DNA of 64,000 nucleotides from Melieria omissa (GCA_963971225.1 OZ020268.1:10365032-10429031); one strand, 5' to 3'. Positions 47,626-61,128 are shown, counted from the stretch's first letter. Notes: generated by a model not told the origin, from the letters alone. Numbers and translations are program-made.

Positions 47626-50600
47626 GACATTGTGACTGAAAGGGTTAATTGTGTGTTAATGGATCTGGTGGTCTTCCCAGGCGCAGTCTGCTTTATTGCT
47701 CATATTAACTCCGAAGTGTTTGTCATAGTTATATGTTATTGTTATTTATCCATCGGATGCAAAACATAAGGGCAAACCCGTAACCCGATAACGGGTTGTT
47801 ATGGTCAGTTAAGTAATATTTTCAATTATTTAATATCGAGAGTTTAGTTTAAATAGAAGCAAAATTATATCGAAACTATCGAAACTGGGCCATGTAAACC
47901 TCGCAGTTGCGCATGAAGAAACAATAAACCGGCGTTCCTGAGCTACGCGAGTTGTGTGAGCTCTGGGTTCCCCTTCTTCCAATGACAATGATCTCAAATG
48001 AATCAATATTTGCTAAGTTTATGCAGAAATCAAATTGCAGAGAGGAAACTTTCTCTTTTCTTGAGATATCACAATGCACAAATGTATATAGCCGAACTTA
48101 TTTCCAAGACTAAACTGGCTCAGTTATAGACTCCGCTATTGTTAGTTGTAAAAAAAATATCAAGTTTAGGAGTCACGATCTAATAGAAAGAATACAAAAT
48201 ATGTGAAAATCACTAAAGCCCCGCAATAGTTTATTACTCATATCCGTTTGCTCACACCTCAACAGCATCAAATTAAAACAATTGTAATTTTTTGTTTTTG
48301 TTTTTATTTGTATTACTTTTATTATTATTGTTATGTTATTATGTTCATTATTATTATGTTCATTTCATTACAGTAATAATTAAACTAATTATATACGCCT
48401 AAAGTGATTTCTGTTTTGTATTGGTTGTTGTTTGTTTTTTTTTTTAATTTTTTGCTTATGTTTTTTTTTGTTGTCGCGACTTACGCTTATTGGGGAAATG
48501 TTTTGTTTGCGTTTTAGTTTTTCAATTTTATGCAATCATAAAATTTTGCCTTACTTGCACTGCACTTCACATTATGCAATATTTATATTTAGGTATGTGA
48601 GTGTGTGTGTGGATGTAGGTGTGTGTGTGAAAGGTTTTTGTATGTCCTGTTGTTTGCGTGTCTGTGTTGCATTATTTATTAGCATATTTGTTTACTACTA
48701 ACTTTTCTTATAATTTCATTTTGTATTCTTGCATTTCTTTGCTGCTTTTTGTTTTTTGTTGTTTTTTTCTTGATTTTCCTCTGCTGCTGCTTTCCTCATT
48801 CAATTTTCAATTAAATTAAGTTTACGTTAATAAGGGCTGTTAATTAATTAATTAACTTTACGCATTTATATTTAGAATTAAATATAATAATTATAGGTAT
48901 TTATGTATAATATAAAAAATCAACGAACGATTAATGTATTCTTTTTTTGTATTTTTCTCTCTTGCATTACTTGTTTGTGTGTGTTCTGCCTTTATTGTAA
49001 TATTAAAATTATAATCATAATCATTGTAATAGTAATAATAGTAATAATAATAATAGTAAATGTCTAAACAATAAAAAAAATTATAAAATAAAAATATTTA
49101 TTGTAAACTTAGCGCGCCACAAATTTCAATTGAATTCAGTTTGCTGCAATTTCCAAGTGAAATTGTTCAAACAAGAATAAACTTAAAAACAAAAAACTAA
49201 AATTAATTCTCTTCATTTGCTTCGCTATTATTAGATTACAAATTATTTGTTTTTGCAATGCATAGAATATTATTGTTAAAAAATCATTTTTTTATTACTT
49301 TTCTGTTTTTTGTATAAAAAAGCGTGTCTCATGGAAGGAAAACTACAAATACAAGGTTTTACACTTTTGCTTCTCATATTTTTTTTCCCTTTGTTATACT
49401 AAATTAAGTTTGTGTACAATGTTTGCTTGTTGTTGGTTTTTTTTTTAATTATTAATGTTAATTTTTGTTTGTTTGTTGTTGTTGTTGGTGTTATATATCC
49501 GATTTGATTTGACATTATTTGAATTTACAGCTCCGGCTACCCCCACACTCCGCTGACAAGTTGAAAGAAATCAACGAAAAATGCCGCAGGCGTTGAGCTT
49601 CAAGCGCGCCCAGAAGTTACTTTGGCGCTTTCACCTATCCAACGCCCAATGTTGTTATTGCTTATTTGCGAACTATACGTTTTTTGCTTTCTTTTGTATT
49701 CATTTACGAGTATTGTTGTGTCCAACTGTTCAAAATTACACGCGAAACCGGAAATAAAAACATAAAAGCGATGCTGCTATTAATTTCCCTACAATTATAT
49801 AATGTACGACAAAAGTTAAAAGAGCAAAATTAATGCTGGAACGACGAAAACATAGGCCATCGAATTCCGAACAGTTCGAATACTTTTCTCACATACGAAA
49901 TCATTGCGGAGTTGCATTCCTCTGCAGCATAAGCTTTATTCCCTTCATTTAGTTTGTTTGTTTGTTAGTCTACCCGATACAAAGTGTAACATGTATGTGT
50001 ACGTGTGTATGTGTGTTTGTGTGTGTGGTGTGTGTTGGCGGATGAGGGTTTATGTTATGTTTTAATGCTAGTTTTAATAGGAATCTGTCGAGCCTGAAGT
50101 GGTTTGCATTTCATATCATTTTTATGTTACGTGAAAAAAACTCCTCTATATATGTATACCGCATATATGTATATAAATATTTAATCTGTTTGTTTTGTTT
50201 TCATTTGCTTTGCTTTTCCTATTAAATACGACGGCACAGCCACTGGGTTGCAAAACGAAACGCTTGACAGGGCCAAACAAAAAACGAAAAGTAAAACGAG
50301 CGAAATTCTTTCAAAACTACTTTAAAATCTTTTAAATACAATTATTAACTTTAGTCATATCTTAAATCAATCGAAAACAACCAAAGCGGGAAACTAACTC
50401 AATCGAATCATTATTTTCCTCATATCGCCATTAGTCGCTTTGAAGAAATTTAAAAGGCAAATTTTCAACAATTCTCAAACGTTGTGGCACAACCGAAATT
50501 ATACACAAAATATGCTCACAACGATTTTCAACAAAATTTCGTTCACTCTATTCTTCGCTTTACAGCGAATGTTGCGCTGCGGAAATGTCAATTGCCGCCG

Positions 50601-52273
50601 CCTTGTCCGCTTGTTCAATTTCATTTTGCATGCGTGGCTGACGAGTGTAAGTTGCCAAGGCTAATGCTGTGCTTCGTTTGCATCTCTCCTCACCCATTTA
50701 TTGCTATATACAAGTACATATATTGTGTTCTTGACGTTTATTTACAAGATTCCATCATTGTTTACTCTCCCACATACAACCACGCGCGCGTTCGTTCGAT
50801 CGTTCGTCTGCACGGATAGTTCATTTTCATTCTGTGGTCCACAAACATAGTCGGGTGTCTTTCAGTGGAAAACGCAAACATCTTCTCGTCTTCAGAGGGA
50901 ACTGCAGCTTTGTAAATGATCCTTATCAATGCAACGTCCTGCTCCACCGTATACCGTGTCCAATACCCGTTTCTTACGTATTTCAATTTGATGCGCATTG
51001 AAGTGGTCAATCAGTTCGTTCGCTGCTCAGTGCCGACAAAAGCCATAAAAACGCCCAATTGACGAAGCCACAAACTACTATCACCAAGCGCCAATAATAT
51101 TCCTGCCATCTATAGCCGCGACAGCTACAGCGAAAAACGTTTGTTCTCTGTGTTCGACCGAAAATTGCACAAACGATCAGTGGAAAGGTAGGTGTCAACA
51201 TTGAACTGAGGATGTTTTCCATTGCCATTGCTCCTGCAGCAGTCGGTGGCAACCGCTAACCGAACAAACTTGATGACCAATGCAATAAACTCGTTTGTTT
51301 TGTGTGTGTGTGTTTTGCCATATATTCTAAATCTTATCGTACATTATATTGTAATTATGTATGCAGTAGGTATGCTGTTTATGTACTATATTTATGTATG
51401 CTTTAATGTATTGCTGTTTACTTTGCAAATTGTTTTCTGTCGTTTTAGTATGATGTGAATTTACTTGAGCTGCAGTCATAAACACTGCTTACCACAACAC
51501 AAATTCAAAAACATGATTTCAAATAAATCGATTGAACGACAAATTAATGATGAATTTTCTTAAATGTCTGCTTAAAGTGTTGCCTTCAGTATTTATGACT
51601 GCACTCGGCTGATCTCAATGTCATCACTGTCATGTTATTGTTGTTGCATTTAAATCAAAACTATAAGCTTTTGCTTGTGGTAAATGCGTAAACGCTATTT
51701 TACAAAATAAAAGTAAGAAATTCTGTTTCGCTTTTGCTTTTAATTCTAGTTCCAACTTCAGTCGCTGCTAGACGACTGCGCAGCCACACTTCATTGCAAG
51801 TGTGGCTTTGTAATCTATTAAAAGTTCGTCTGAGTGCGATCATTCCTCGGTCCGTAATCCTGCATAACTGCATTTCACTCAGCTGAGTATAGCATGGAAG
51901 GGGGCGTAGTTTAGGAGTCTTTTGCTGTTGTTGTATGTACGTGCTTTAGTATGCATTTGTCTGTTTGTCTATTTGCAGTTGAAGAGGTTCGCCAGCAATG
52001 TGACTTTCTACATTTAGTCGCTCTCTTCTTTTCATTACATGTTTGTATGCTTCTATGTTCCTACCTCTTAGTCAACTGCTTTTCTACTGCGTATTTTGTT
52101 TCTTAATTTCATCAAAATTTTCATAAACTTGTTTCTACTCTTGTATATCTGCTTGTTTGTTTGTTTACTGCCTTTTTAGTGATTTTTTTTTTACTTAAAA
52201 TTTACGCAAACTACTACATATTATCTTTTGTTTGTATGTATCTGCATCTGTGGAAAATTGTGTGTACTTAAGC
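47626..52273. other. Long AT-rich stretch downstream of Dsp1
   Basis: Follows the Dsp1 stop codon and may be a long 3' UTR plus intergenic DNA; fly Dsp1 transcripts are known to have long 3' ends. Contains many T-runs and GT tracts (for example 50000-50030). No coding region recognised. Confidence 0.45.
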
Positions 52274-55200
52274 CTACTGATTTTCATCGTCATCGCCGTC
52301 GCCATCGTCGTCACCATGTTCCTCATGATGCTGCTGCGCTGCGGCTGCCAGTAGCGCAGCCTTCTGCGCGGCCTGTGCCTGGGCTTGCATCGAGGGCGCT
52401 GACATGGCAATTTTCCCGCTGGTCTTGTACTCGGTCATTTCCTGCAATCGCAAGCAAGCAAAATTTTATTAGAAATATTCGTACCAAGAACCAATCAGTT
52501 CAGTTCAACATACCCTTTCATAGCGCGCCTTGTCTTTCTCGGCCATCAGCTCGTACTTCTGTTTCACTTCAGGGTCCACATCGGACCACTTGCGGCCGAG
52601 CTCCTTGGCAATGTCGCCTACGCCATACTCGGGATTCAGGGCCTTGACCTTGTTGCGTTCATCATTGCAGAACCAGAAGAATGCGGACCTGCAAGGTGTT
52701 AAAAAAGCGAACGTTATTTAAATGTTCTTTAGTGTGTTTATGGGGTTTTTACTAAGTTCAAAGAAACATATTGTTAGCTACGAACTCACAATGATCTTTT
52801 CGGCGCATTGGGATCCTTGATTTGTTTCCTCTTCTTGCCGCGACCCACAACAGTGCCTTTGGGTGGTACGTAGTTTTGCATTTCCATTTCATAGCGCGCC
52901 TTGTCCTTTTCAGCCATCTCATGGAAGCGTTTTTTCTCTTTGTCCACCATTGTCTGTAAAGTATACAAAATGAATTGCGGGTCAGAAAATGTGTGAAAGT
53001 CATAAAAATATTTGATAGTTGGTGATAATGTCTCTAGTTGTTGGTATATTTAATACAATTGAATTATTATGTATAACTATTTAACCCATTCAAGACCGAT
53101 TGCACACCGTGTGTTATTATTCTGAGTAAACTAGTTGTCGAAATAAGATTTTCCTGCTCTTGGGGACCGTGTTCGAAAAAAATCATCGTCTCGAATGGGT
53201 TAAGTAATTATATGTTCAAGTTAATATAAAAACAAAAAAACCCATTAAATAGCAATAAAAATGTTAACATTAAGAACAAATAATTATGTTCATAATAATT
53301 AATTTAATTACGTAGTAAACCCAATCAATGAATTTCTAACAAATTCATTCAATTTGCACTTTTCAAACACAGAGTTTTAAATTAATTTAACTCAAATTGC
53401 TCAGCAAGTAATGCAAATTAACGCAATTTACATTTTAATTTGAAATTATACGCCAACAAAGCACACTTGCAGGCTACTTATTGCAACTGTTGCTGTCATA
53501 AATCTTTAAGAAAAAACAACTCAACCACTGCCCGCTTCACCTGCACAAGCGGCAACTGAAGCAAATTAAAGCAATAACGAGTAACTTTGCGTTGAACGTT
53601 TTAAAGTTTTCTACTTCTACCATTTGCCGCTTCCCCCACTGTTCACAGAAAATTATATTAATTTCCTCAATTCATTCGTTAAAACGCATTTCTCCTTTTC
53701 GCACAATTCACACAAATGAAAAGAAACATTTGGCCTACGTCATACGCCAACTCGCTCTCTCCGCCTCACCACCTCCTCGCCTATATTTTCCCGGCACTTT
53801 TTGTGCTCCTCCCTTACTGCCTTCCCATTGTTTTTGCCACCCAGTTTTCGAATGCGCAGCGGTGCCCTGTTTGTCTTTTGCTCCCTCAGTCCCTCGCAGC
53901 CCCTACCTCACACTCATGCCAGCGCCACACCGCGCGCAGGAAGCAGCCTTAAATCTTTTAGTTTTCGTAATCAACGCACGCTCCCCCAACTGGATGGATA
54001 AATTGCTCTCCTTTTGCCCTTTTCTATTTGTATTTCGTCTTGACTACGCGCCAGCAATTTCCTACGAGTTGCCTAGTCACACACCTCCCTTTCTGCCTCC
54101 GCTGCAAGTTTTTCCCAACGCAAAGTTTGGTGGCTTCTAGTAGCACCGACCAGCGAGAATGCGTTCCGACATAAGCCAATGAATGTTCCTGATTGTGTGT
54201 GTTTTGTGTGGCTCCAGACCAACTCTTGTCTAACTATTTTTGTGCCCTTCTCTCTAAATGCTGACAAGTTCCACAGATCGATGGTAACGACAACGAATAC
54301 GAACGCTGCCTTCAACCTTTCATTCTTTGCTTCATCCTTCATCTATTTTTTCTTCACATTCTACGGGTTTTTTTGTTTTTAAACCTCTAGTTTTTGCAAA
54401 CACAATTTGCAACTCTTAAATTAAAGACTCTTGTTTTTCTATCAAATAGCATTGTAGAAAATTCATTCATTCAACTTCAAACTAATTGCTACCCAAACAT
54501 CTTTAAACAACCATTTAAAATTGCTTTCATTTCAAATATTTGCTTTCTTTAAAATTGCAAAGTGCTACAAAATTTCTTATTGGCAATTTTTAAAGTAGCA
54601 TTGCGGCTTCACATTACAATATTTGCCATCAGAGCCACCACCCCGAACCTGCACTGCGCACCCACCCCACCCCAACCCACATCAGACCAACCAACCCAAC
54701 AGCGCCAACTGTGGCCCCAACTCCACTCCAACACACAGCCGACCTCATTCGAACCCCACATGACGCGAGTGCACGTACACGTCCGTACGAACCAATCAGT
54801 GAGCGAGCGCTGACGAACAAACCGACCGCTGCACATTCCCCGCAACAACCTCCTCCCGAACGAACCGAGGGGGGAATACTCACAACTCATTTCATTCCGA
54901 GAGCTAAAATTGGAGTGGGGCCTTTTGGGCTGATGCACCATTTGACGTGGTTGGTGAGCGGTCGGGTCGATGTGGTGGTGGGGGTTGTTCGGAAGTGCTA
55001 CTAAAAAGCACGAAACAACTCGAAACGAATGAGCAAAGAGGGTGAGGGGGACACAAATAACAAACTAGCCACACGCAAAAACTTTCGATTTGGTTTGTCC
55101 CAAAAATCGTTATCCAGACGAGATCACGACGCAAAAAGTGTTTGTGGACGAAGTAGAAAGGTCTAAATTTTGTATAGTCTGGAAATTTCTTATACTTAGT

Positions 55201-58200
55201 CTAGAAAACAAGCAAGTTGTCGATAAAAATTGTTGGAAACCCATCAAATGTGGAATTCGTGAAATTTTGTTTCCAGTTTTTTTTTAATTAAATTAATTTT
55301 TTTATTTAAATTTGCAATATTCTTAGTTCTTATCATTTTTTATTTTTTTTTTTATTTATTTATATATTTATTTATTTAATTTGTAAATTATTTTATTTAT
55401 TTATTTTAATTTTTATTTTATTTATTTTTTTTATTTTTTATTTTATTTATTTTTTATTTTATTATTTTTTTATTTTATTTATTTTTTATTTTATTTATTT
55501 TTTATTTTTTATTTTATTTATTTTTTATTTTTTATTTTATTTATTTTATTTTTGTTTTATTTATACATTTATTTAATTTTTTATTTTTTTTATTTTTATT
55601 TTTTATTTTTTTTATTTTTATTTTTTATTTTTTTTATTTTTATTTTTTATTTTTTTATAATCTTTCTTAGTGATTTATTATTTCTGGATTATTTTCGCCA
55701 ACATAAGAATAGCATTAAATTAAAAAATAATGAGATTAAATCAAAAACAAATGGTGAATCAAATTATAAAATCTTGTTTACGAATTATATAAAAAATTAC
55801 AACAACAAAACTAAGTCTCAGCAAACTATTTATTTATTTTACATTTTATTTTATTTATTTTTTATTTTATTTATTTTTTTTTTATTTTTTATTTTTTTTA
55901 TTTTTTATTTTATGTATTTTATTTTTTTATTTATACATTTATTTTATTTTTATTTTTTTTTGATTTTTCTTATTTTTTTTTATTTTTCTTATTTTTCTTA
56001 TTTTTTTTTATTTTTTATTTTTAGTTTTTATTTTGTTTTATAATATTTCTTAGTGATTTATTATTTCTGGATTATTTTCGCCAACATAAGAATAGCATTA
56101 AATTAAAAAACTAATGAGATTAAATCAAAAATAAATGGTGAATTAGAAATATAAAATCTTTTCTACGAATTATATAAAAAATCGCAACAACCAAACTAAA
56201 TCTCAACAAACTATTTTTCCGAGTGCATTTAGTTTTCGTTTTTCTTTAAACAGATGACGGCATGGCGCACAGTAAGAGCGAAAATTCTTAGTTGGCTCTT
56301 AAGCTGAGCGAAAGCCACCAGGCGGCAGCACTTTAAAACCAGGACAGAACGTGGGATAAATGAGCAGGCAGCGGGTAGCGACGCTTTCTGCCATTGATTT
56401 TTAAGCGAACCACCCCTAAAACCCAACCCCCAGTACATCACACACGCACACACACACGAACGTTAAAACCAAAAGGCACTTCCGCCATCAATAACCTCCC
56501 CTGGCACGCGCCGCCGCGCCTCGTCGTCGTCCATACACCGAGCAGAGCCAGAACACACACACGAACGAACGAACGAACGTCATGTCACTGCTCTCAGCGC
56601 GCCACTCCCCTCGCAAAAACGCGCACCACACCCCCTCACCGCGTCCTCTCAACCGCACTGCTCGGCCCACCCGATTGCCCACACCGCAAAGAATACCACA
56701 CCTCGTAAATTGCTTTTGTACACGAACAACAACAACGCAGCCTAGCAGAATCGCAAGTGGCTCCGGACTGAACAAGGACAGTCAGCCCATGCAGGGCGGG
56801 CGGACGGACAGGCGGCTTGGACCGGACGACACAATGGCGTTGACGACGATGCATTTGTTGTTGACTTTGTCTGGCGCAACAAATGCAACAAAAACGCCTG
56901 CATCCGCCTCGGCACGACTCTTCCTGCCCCTGAAAGTATGCAGCCACAGCAGCACACTGACGCACGCTGCTTGACTCGATGAAGAGGCGTAATGCAGGCG
57001 GACAGACAACGAGTTGGCGGACTGGCAATGAGTGCGGCAATCGACACACGCTCGTTTATTTTCATTAAAATTTGAGACAGACAGGCAGTGTTGCACGTTG
57101 CAACGCCAGTCACGTTGCATCAACTCGCACCACTGTGGCTGCACACGCTCGCTCATTCGTTCGTACGTTCGTTTGCTTGCTCGTCCGCCCGCTAACCTTA
57201 ACGAATGTACTGCATGCATGTCTGACGTGCCACCCACTTCCAGTGCAGGCACTCGAGTTATGCGCAGCCCACCTTGTCCCCCAAACTCTTTTTCACACAC
57301 ACACAAACTTCGTCTCTACTACTCCGTACTGTTGTTGTTCTTATTGAAATGACGACGACGTGCTGCTGCAATTGCATTTTCGTCTTTACACGAATTCATG
57401 CTTTATTTCTTCGTCTTCTATGCGCCTATGCCATTCCTCACGTCTGCCGCTCTAACCCGTTGCATGCATTTGTTGTTTATTATTCGCCAAAGTGCCACTT
57501 CACCCTTTTCGGTCGCCCTGCCACTTGAGTTGTTTTGCTTTGCTTTGCTGCCACTTTTATTTTTGTAATCCCCACAAAACGCACTTTAATCGCTTTTATT
57601 CATTTACAAAAACAAAAAACTCATTTCGAGTTCTCCTTTACGTTGTTTTCCGGCTTTAAAAGCGAACGAAATAAAATGGGGTAAGAAAAAAGCAGCACAA
57701 CAATATGCAAAAACAAAAAACTACAAGGACACTTGAGCAAACAAATAATACAAAAGTACAAAAAGGAAGAAGCGCGCGAACCGCTTTCGCTTTCAGCTTT
57801 TGTTGAATTGAAAATGTGCAAAAAAAAAAGGCCACAAACAATATGGCAAAAAATATTGAAAATGTTTCGGTTGCTTGAATAAAGGTGTTTGTGATTAGAG
57901 CCACTTGAGTGAAAGAGCCTCTAATTGAAATGCTCAGATGAGAATGAGAATGAGGCTTAAGTAAAGACACGCGTCACGTGTCTGTCTGTCACGCCTTTTC
58001 TCTTCTCTTGTCACTTTCACTAATGGAATTTGGAAAAAATGTTACGATAAAGATCATTTAACTTCTATTGAATATTATGATAAAGATAGTTTTAAAACTT
58101 CTAATGAAGTAATATATGAGGAATATTTAAAAAAGAAATCTTCAAAACAAAATAAATTATGTTAGCGCCTACTAGGCACGACGAAGTAGATAGTCTGCTT

Positions 58201-61128
58201 AAAAGAATTTTTTGTATATTTCTATTCTGAATTTTTTGTATACTCCTAGCTTGCTCCCAAGAAGCAAGATCTGACAACTCTTGGAGCCTGTAGTTTCGGA
58301 ATATAGACAAAAACATAACGGGCAAGTTTACTGTGATAAGGTCGTAGTGGGAAAATGCGCAGTGGTCCAATTCATGAGGAAATAAAGGCAAACTACCTCC
58401 GCAGGAAGCAAATAGGGAGTTGTATTTTCACAAACAAAAAAATACATTTTGGCACAATTCACAGTGATTCGACTTCATACAACCGCGGAAAAAAATTAGG
58501 AGTGGTTCTTCATAAAATTTGGTATACTAGTTAATCATGGTCTGCTGAAGTGACATCTCCATTTTGTTTTTCTAAAACTTTTGTAGTTTGGCAATGGCTG
58601 AGACTTAAATGTGCAATTTTCGCCATTTTTGGAAAGCTATAGCAACAAGTGTAATGGATAGTTTTTTCAAATTTTACATTTAATCAGTTACGTTAGCATC
58701 GAAAATTGCGAAAAGTAACAGAAATTGTATGAGGGCCTCTTAGTTTTGCAACAACAATGATAATAGATGTATATTTTGCATTTATGCAGATTCTTCATAC
58801 AGATTGCATACTTTTAGGGATGAAAAAATTTTGTAGGAAAATAGGTGTTTAGACCACTTTTAAAATTGAATTATATTCTGAGATCGGAAGACACCGGAGG
58901 ATTTAAGGATTTAATTACATTATCCGAAAGAATGCTTCTTAAAATAAAAAAAATCCAGGAACATATTTTCACATACTTTTTAGATATTTTCCTCCCATTT
59001 CCCTATTTTGAGAAAACATTAAAAGCGAAAATGACCACATCATTTCTTAATCTATATTTCTTAAACTTTTAGCAACTTCTTGGTAACCATGTATTTACAA
59101 AATTTTTGTTACTCAATTTTTTGTGAAGAAAATTCCAACTTTGAACAGCTCTTGCACTTGCACTAATTACTTTTTCGCACAGATTTTTTGGGGTTTTCTT
59201 AGTTGGAGTTTTAGCTTTCAAATGACATCAAAATCGTTACATTCTGAGACTATAGATTTTTTGAATTTTGTCCAAATCACTGTGCATTTTTTTTTTAATA
59301 TTTTAAAGACATTAGTCTCTGTTATTAGAAATGCGAAGATGGTCTGAAGTATCCGATCTCAACATGAAGATGGTAGCAGGCAGTGTCATTTACCATTGTA
59401 ATTATTTGAGAAGCGCTGAACGATCGAGACGTCCGGAAACAACACCGAAACTGACGATAACATCGTGCAAATTCACCAAATGGTGCTAAACAACCGTCGA
59501 ATTAAAGTGAGAAAGATAGCATGATCTATGAATATGCCCAAGGAAAGTGTTTATCACAGATTGGGTCAAGATTTAAACATGAAAAAGCTGTGCGCGTGTT
59601 AGGTGCCACGTTTGCTCAAGTTTGTGTTGTTGTTTTTGAACGAAGATATCCAACGGAATTTAGGCGCAATAAACTCACAGAATAATTAATTTCTTTTTGG
59701 GTAATTGCTCAGTGGAGATGAACAGCTTGAAGACTCACTCACTCACTCCGGGTATTCCCCCGGGGTAACCCGTTTGAACACTGCCGCCCATGCATTCCAC
59801 GTCGAAACGATGTTCCAGCGCACTACGCACTACAGAGAAAGTTAGTCCCTGGCCCGTAAAGCGCGATTGTGGAATGGTCTCTTCTTCTTCTTCTTGACTG
59901 ACACAACAGCCCGATTACGAGACTAAGGCCTATCTACCCGCAACCAACCGTGTTGTGCGTGTGAATGTTTTTTTGAAGGTTGGAAGGGACCTACAGTTTT
60001 ATGCCGATTCCGAACGGCGAGTTGGGAGCTTTTTCATAGGCAATTTTGCTCTCAGAGGTTTGTCATTTCCTGCTGAGAGGACAGCCGCCGAAAGAAAAAT
60101 TGTTGTTTTTCTTTTTTTGGTGTTAACGCAACGGAGTATTGAACTCGCCGAGTCTTGACTCGCGGCCCAACGCACTAGCCAGCTGAGCTACGGCGGCTGC
60201 CGTAGGCTGGAATGGTCTCCCTGCAGATATTTTCCCCAGCACTTATGATCTTGATGGGTTCAAGGCATAAATTCTTCACCCAACACTTTTCTCCCAACCT
60301 ATATAACCTTCCTGAACCAGCGTAATGCCTCGCATTTATAAGGGTATCCCCTGCGCGTTGACTCGTTTAATAAAAAAAAACTTTTCAGACCACCCTCGTC
60401 TATTTTTTTTTTTTCATCAACGGTCAAATTATATGTTTGCAGTATTAAAATAAACTGCCATTAATTGTAACAATATCCTTTGAAAAATAATGTTTAAATG
60501 CTAAAATGATCCCTGTAGAATAATAATTAAAAAAAAAACAATGCAAGTGACTCACCTTCCATCGCTCGGCGCACTTTCTGGAGAATTCGGCAAAGATGAC
60601 TGTCTCGTCGGGATGTTTCTTCTTGTGCTCCTCTCGGCATGTTTGTACAAAGTAAGCGTAAGCGGTCATGCGGCCTCTGGGTTTAGCATCTGGTTTTGCA
60701 CCACGGATCATCGTGCTCTGTTTTGAGAAAAAATTTAAATCATAATCATGGCCACAGCTAGTTGCAATGTTGTTGTTATTAATAGAGGTAGTGATAATCG
60801 AAATGTTGCTGCTAATAGCGATGCTGACACTGGTGGTGGTAACGGTAACGGTGTCAGTTTTATTATTATTATCGATATTATTGGTGGCAGTGGTGGTAAC
60901 AATTTGATTATCATTGTTGTTATTAGTTTGGGAAGATGTCGTTTGTTGTGGTTGTTGAGGCAGAGTTTCCAAACTTGTTGCACTTGCAGTGCCTGAAGCA
61001 GTCAAGTGCTGTTGCAGCAATGCGGCTTGTTGTTGGTGGTTTAGATTTGCGATATTTATGCTGATTGCAGATGGCGCCGTTTGTTGCATTAGAAATGCTG
61101 TTGCTGGCTCATTCAAAAAAGCAGTCGA
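52274..61128 (-). CDS. Dsp1: Dsp1 (dorsal switch protein 1), two-HMG-box HMGB protein
   Basis: HMGB1/2-type chromatin protein; in flies a co-repressor with Dorsal and a Polycomb-recruitment factor. Minus-strand coding exons: 61128-60556 (or starting at 60717), 52953-52790, 52688-52514 and 52441-52274, all in frame. HMG box A spans the first two ([20 protein letters not shown] ... ERWK | [10 protein letters not shown]). The linker [20 protein letters not shown] leads to box B ([36 protein letters not shown]). The C-terminus is Ala/Gln-rich with an acidic tail ([12 protein letters not shown]). The 7.6-kb intron between 60556 and 52953 splits box A. Upstream of [15 protein letters not shown] the first exon reads as a Q/N/T-rich region with two phase-compatible acceptors; the initiator exon was not found. 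HMG exons are certain, the N-terminus is not. Confidence 0.93.
53085..53199. mobile_element. piggyBac-type MITE, 115 bp, in the Dsp1 intron
   Basis: CCCATTCAAGACCGATTG at the left and CGTCTCGAATGGG at the right are inverted repeats (CCCATTC-AGAC), flanked by TTAA at 53081-53084 and 53200-53203. Related in its ends to the 11740 copy but internally different. Confidence 0.75.
55285..56040. repeat. (TTTTTATTTTT)n low-complexity tract
   Basis: Long runs of T interrupted by single A on the + strand, in two blocks (55285-55656 and 55831-56039) separated by a unique 174-bp block. Reading frames across it (Phe/Tyr/Ile/Leu strings) are artefacts. Lies in the large Dsp1 intron. Confidence 0.95.
55657..56217. 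repeat. Direct duplication of a ~175-bp block
   Basis: 55657-55830 and 56040-56217 are near-identical (both contain TTCTTAGTGATTTATTATTT and CGCCAACATAAGAATAGC) with a few substitutions and small indels. Each copy is preceded by a T-rich tract, so the duplicated unit was probably tract plus block (~385 bp). Confidence 0.92.
56218..59394. other. Dsp1 large-intron sequence
   Basis: GC-richer 56.4-57.5 kb with CA and CGAA repeats (CGAACGAACGAACGAACG near 56562), then AT-rich. Frames here are low-complexity. May hide alternative 5' exons or promoters of Dsp1, which I cannot resolve. Confidence 0.4.
59395..59640 (+). pseudogene. mariner-like transposase remnant
   Basis: Broken frames give TDDNI-like, [16 protein letters not shown], a stop, [19 protein letters not shown] and KKLCA before VPRLL. 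This matches the second helix-turn-helix and the following linker (xxWVPRLL) of mariner transposases. The catalytic domain is absent. Dead fragment in the Dsp1 intron. Confidence 0.7.
59700..60395 (+). mobile_element. 3' end of an old non-LTR element, split by a SINE
   Basis: On either side of the SINE (to 59881 and from 60220) the sequence reads, with errors, VPGP*SAIVEW and then [21 protein letters not shown], followed by a 3' UTR and an A-run at 60372-60380. The W-(N)xLP-x2-(I/V)FPxxYDLxxFK pattern is typical of the C-terminus of several non-LTR reverse transcriptases. Confidence 0.55.
59882..60207 (-). mobile_element. tRNA-derived SINE with 12-bp target duplication
   Basis: On the minus strand the 5' end reads GCCGCCGTAGCTCAGCTGGC, an A box (TAGCTCAGCTGG), then a B box-like GAGTTCAATACTC about 45 bp on, a ~250-bp body and an (AAG)n tail at 59896-59882. 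TGGAATGGTCTC is repeated exactly at 59870-59881 and 60208-60219. It is not a functional tRNA: there is no acceptor-stem partner. Confidence 0.85.

Noticed and set aside
53592..54140. 182-codon plus-strand frame, proline-rich
   Set aside because: Lies in the Dsp1 intron, no motif or splice support, composition follows local C-rich DNA.
55552..56043. 163-codon Phe/Tyr/Ile-rich frame resembling a membrane protein
   Set aside because: Pure T/A low-complexity tract; no codon structure.
58101..58391. 96-codon minus-strand frame in the Dsp1 intron
   Set aside because: Could be a transposon scrap, but no family motif is clear enough to name.
60140..60205. Possible tRNA gene (A box and B box on the minus strand)
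   Set aside because: No acceptor-stem complement; body, tail and target duplication show a SINE.
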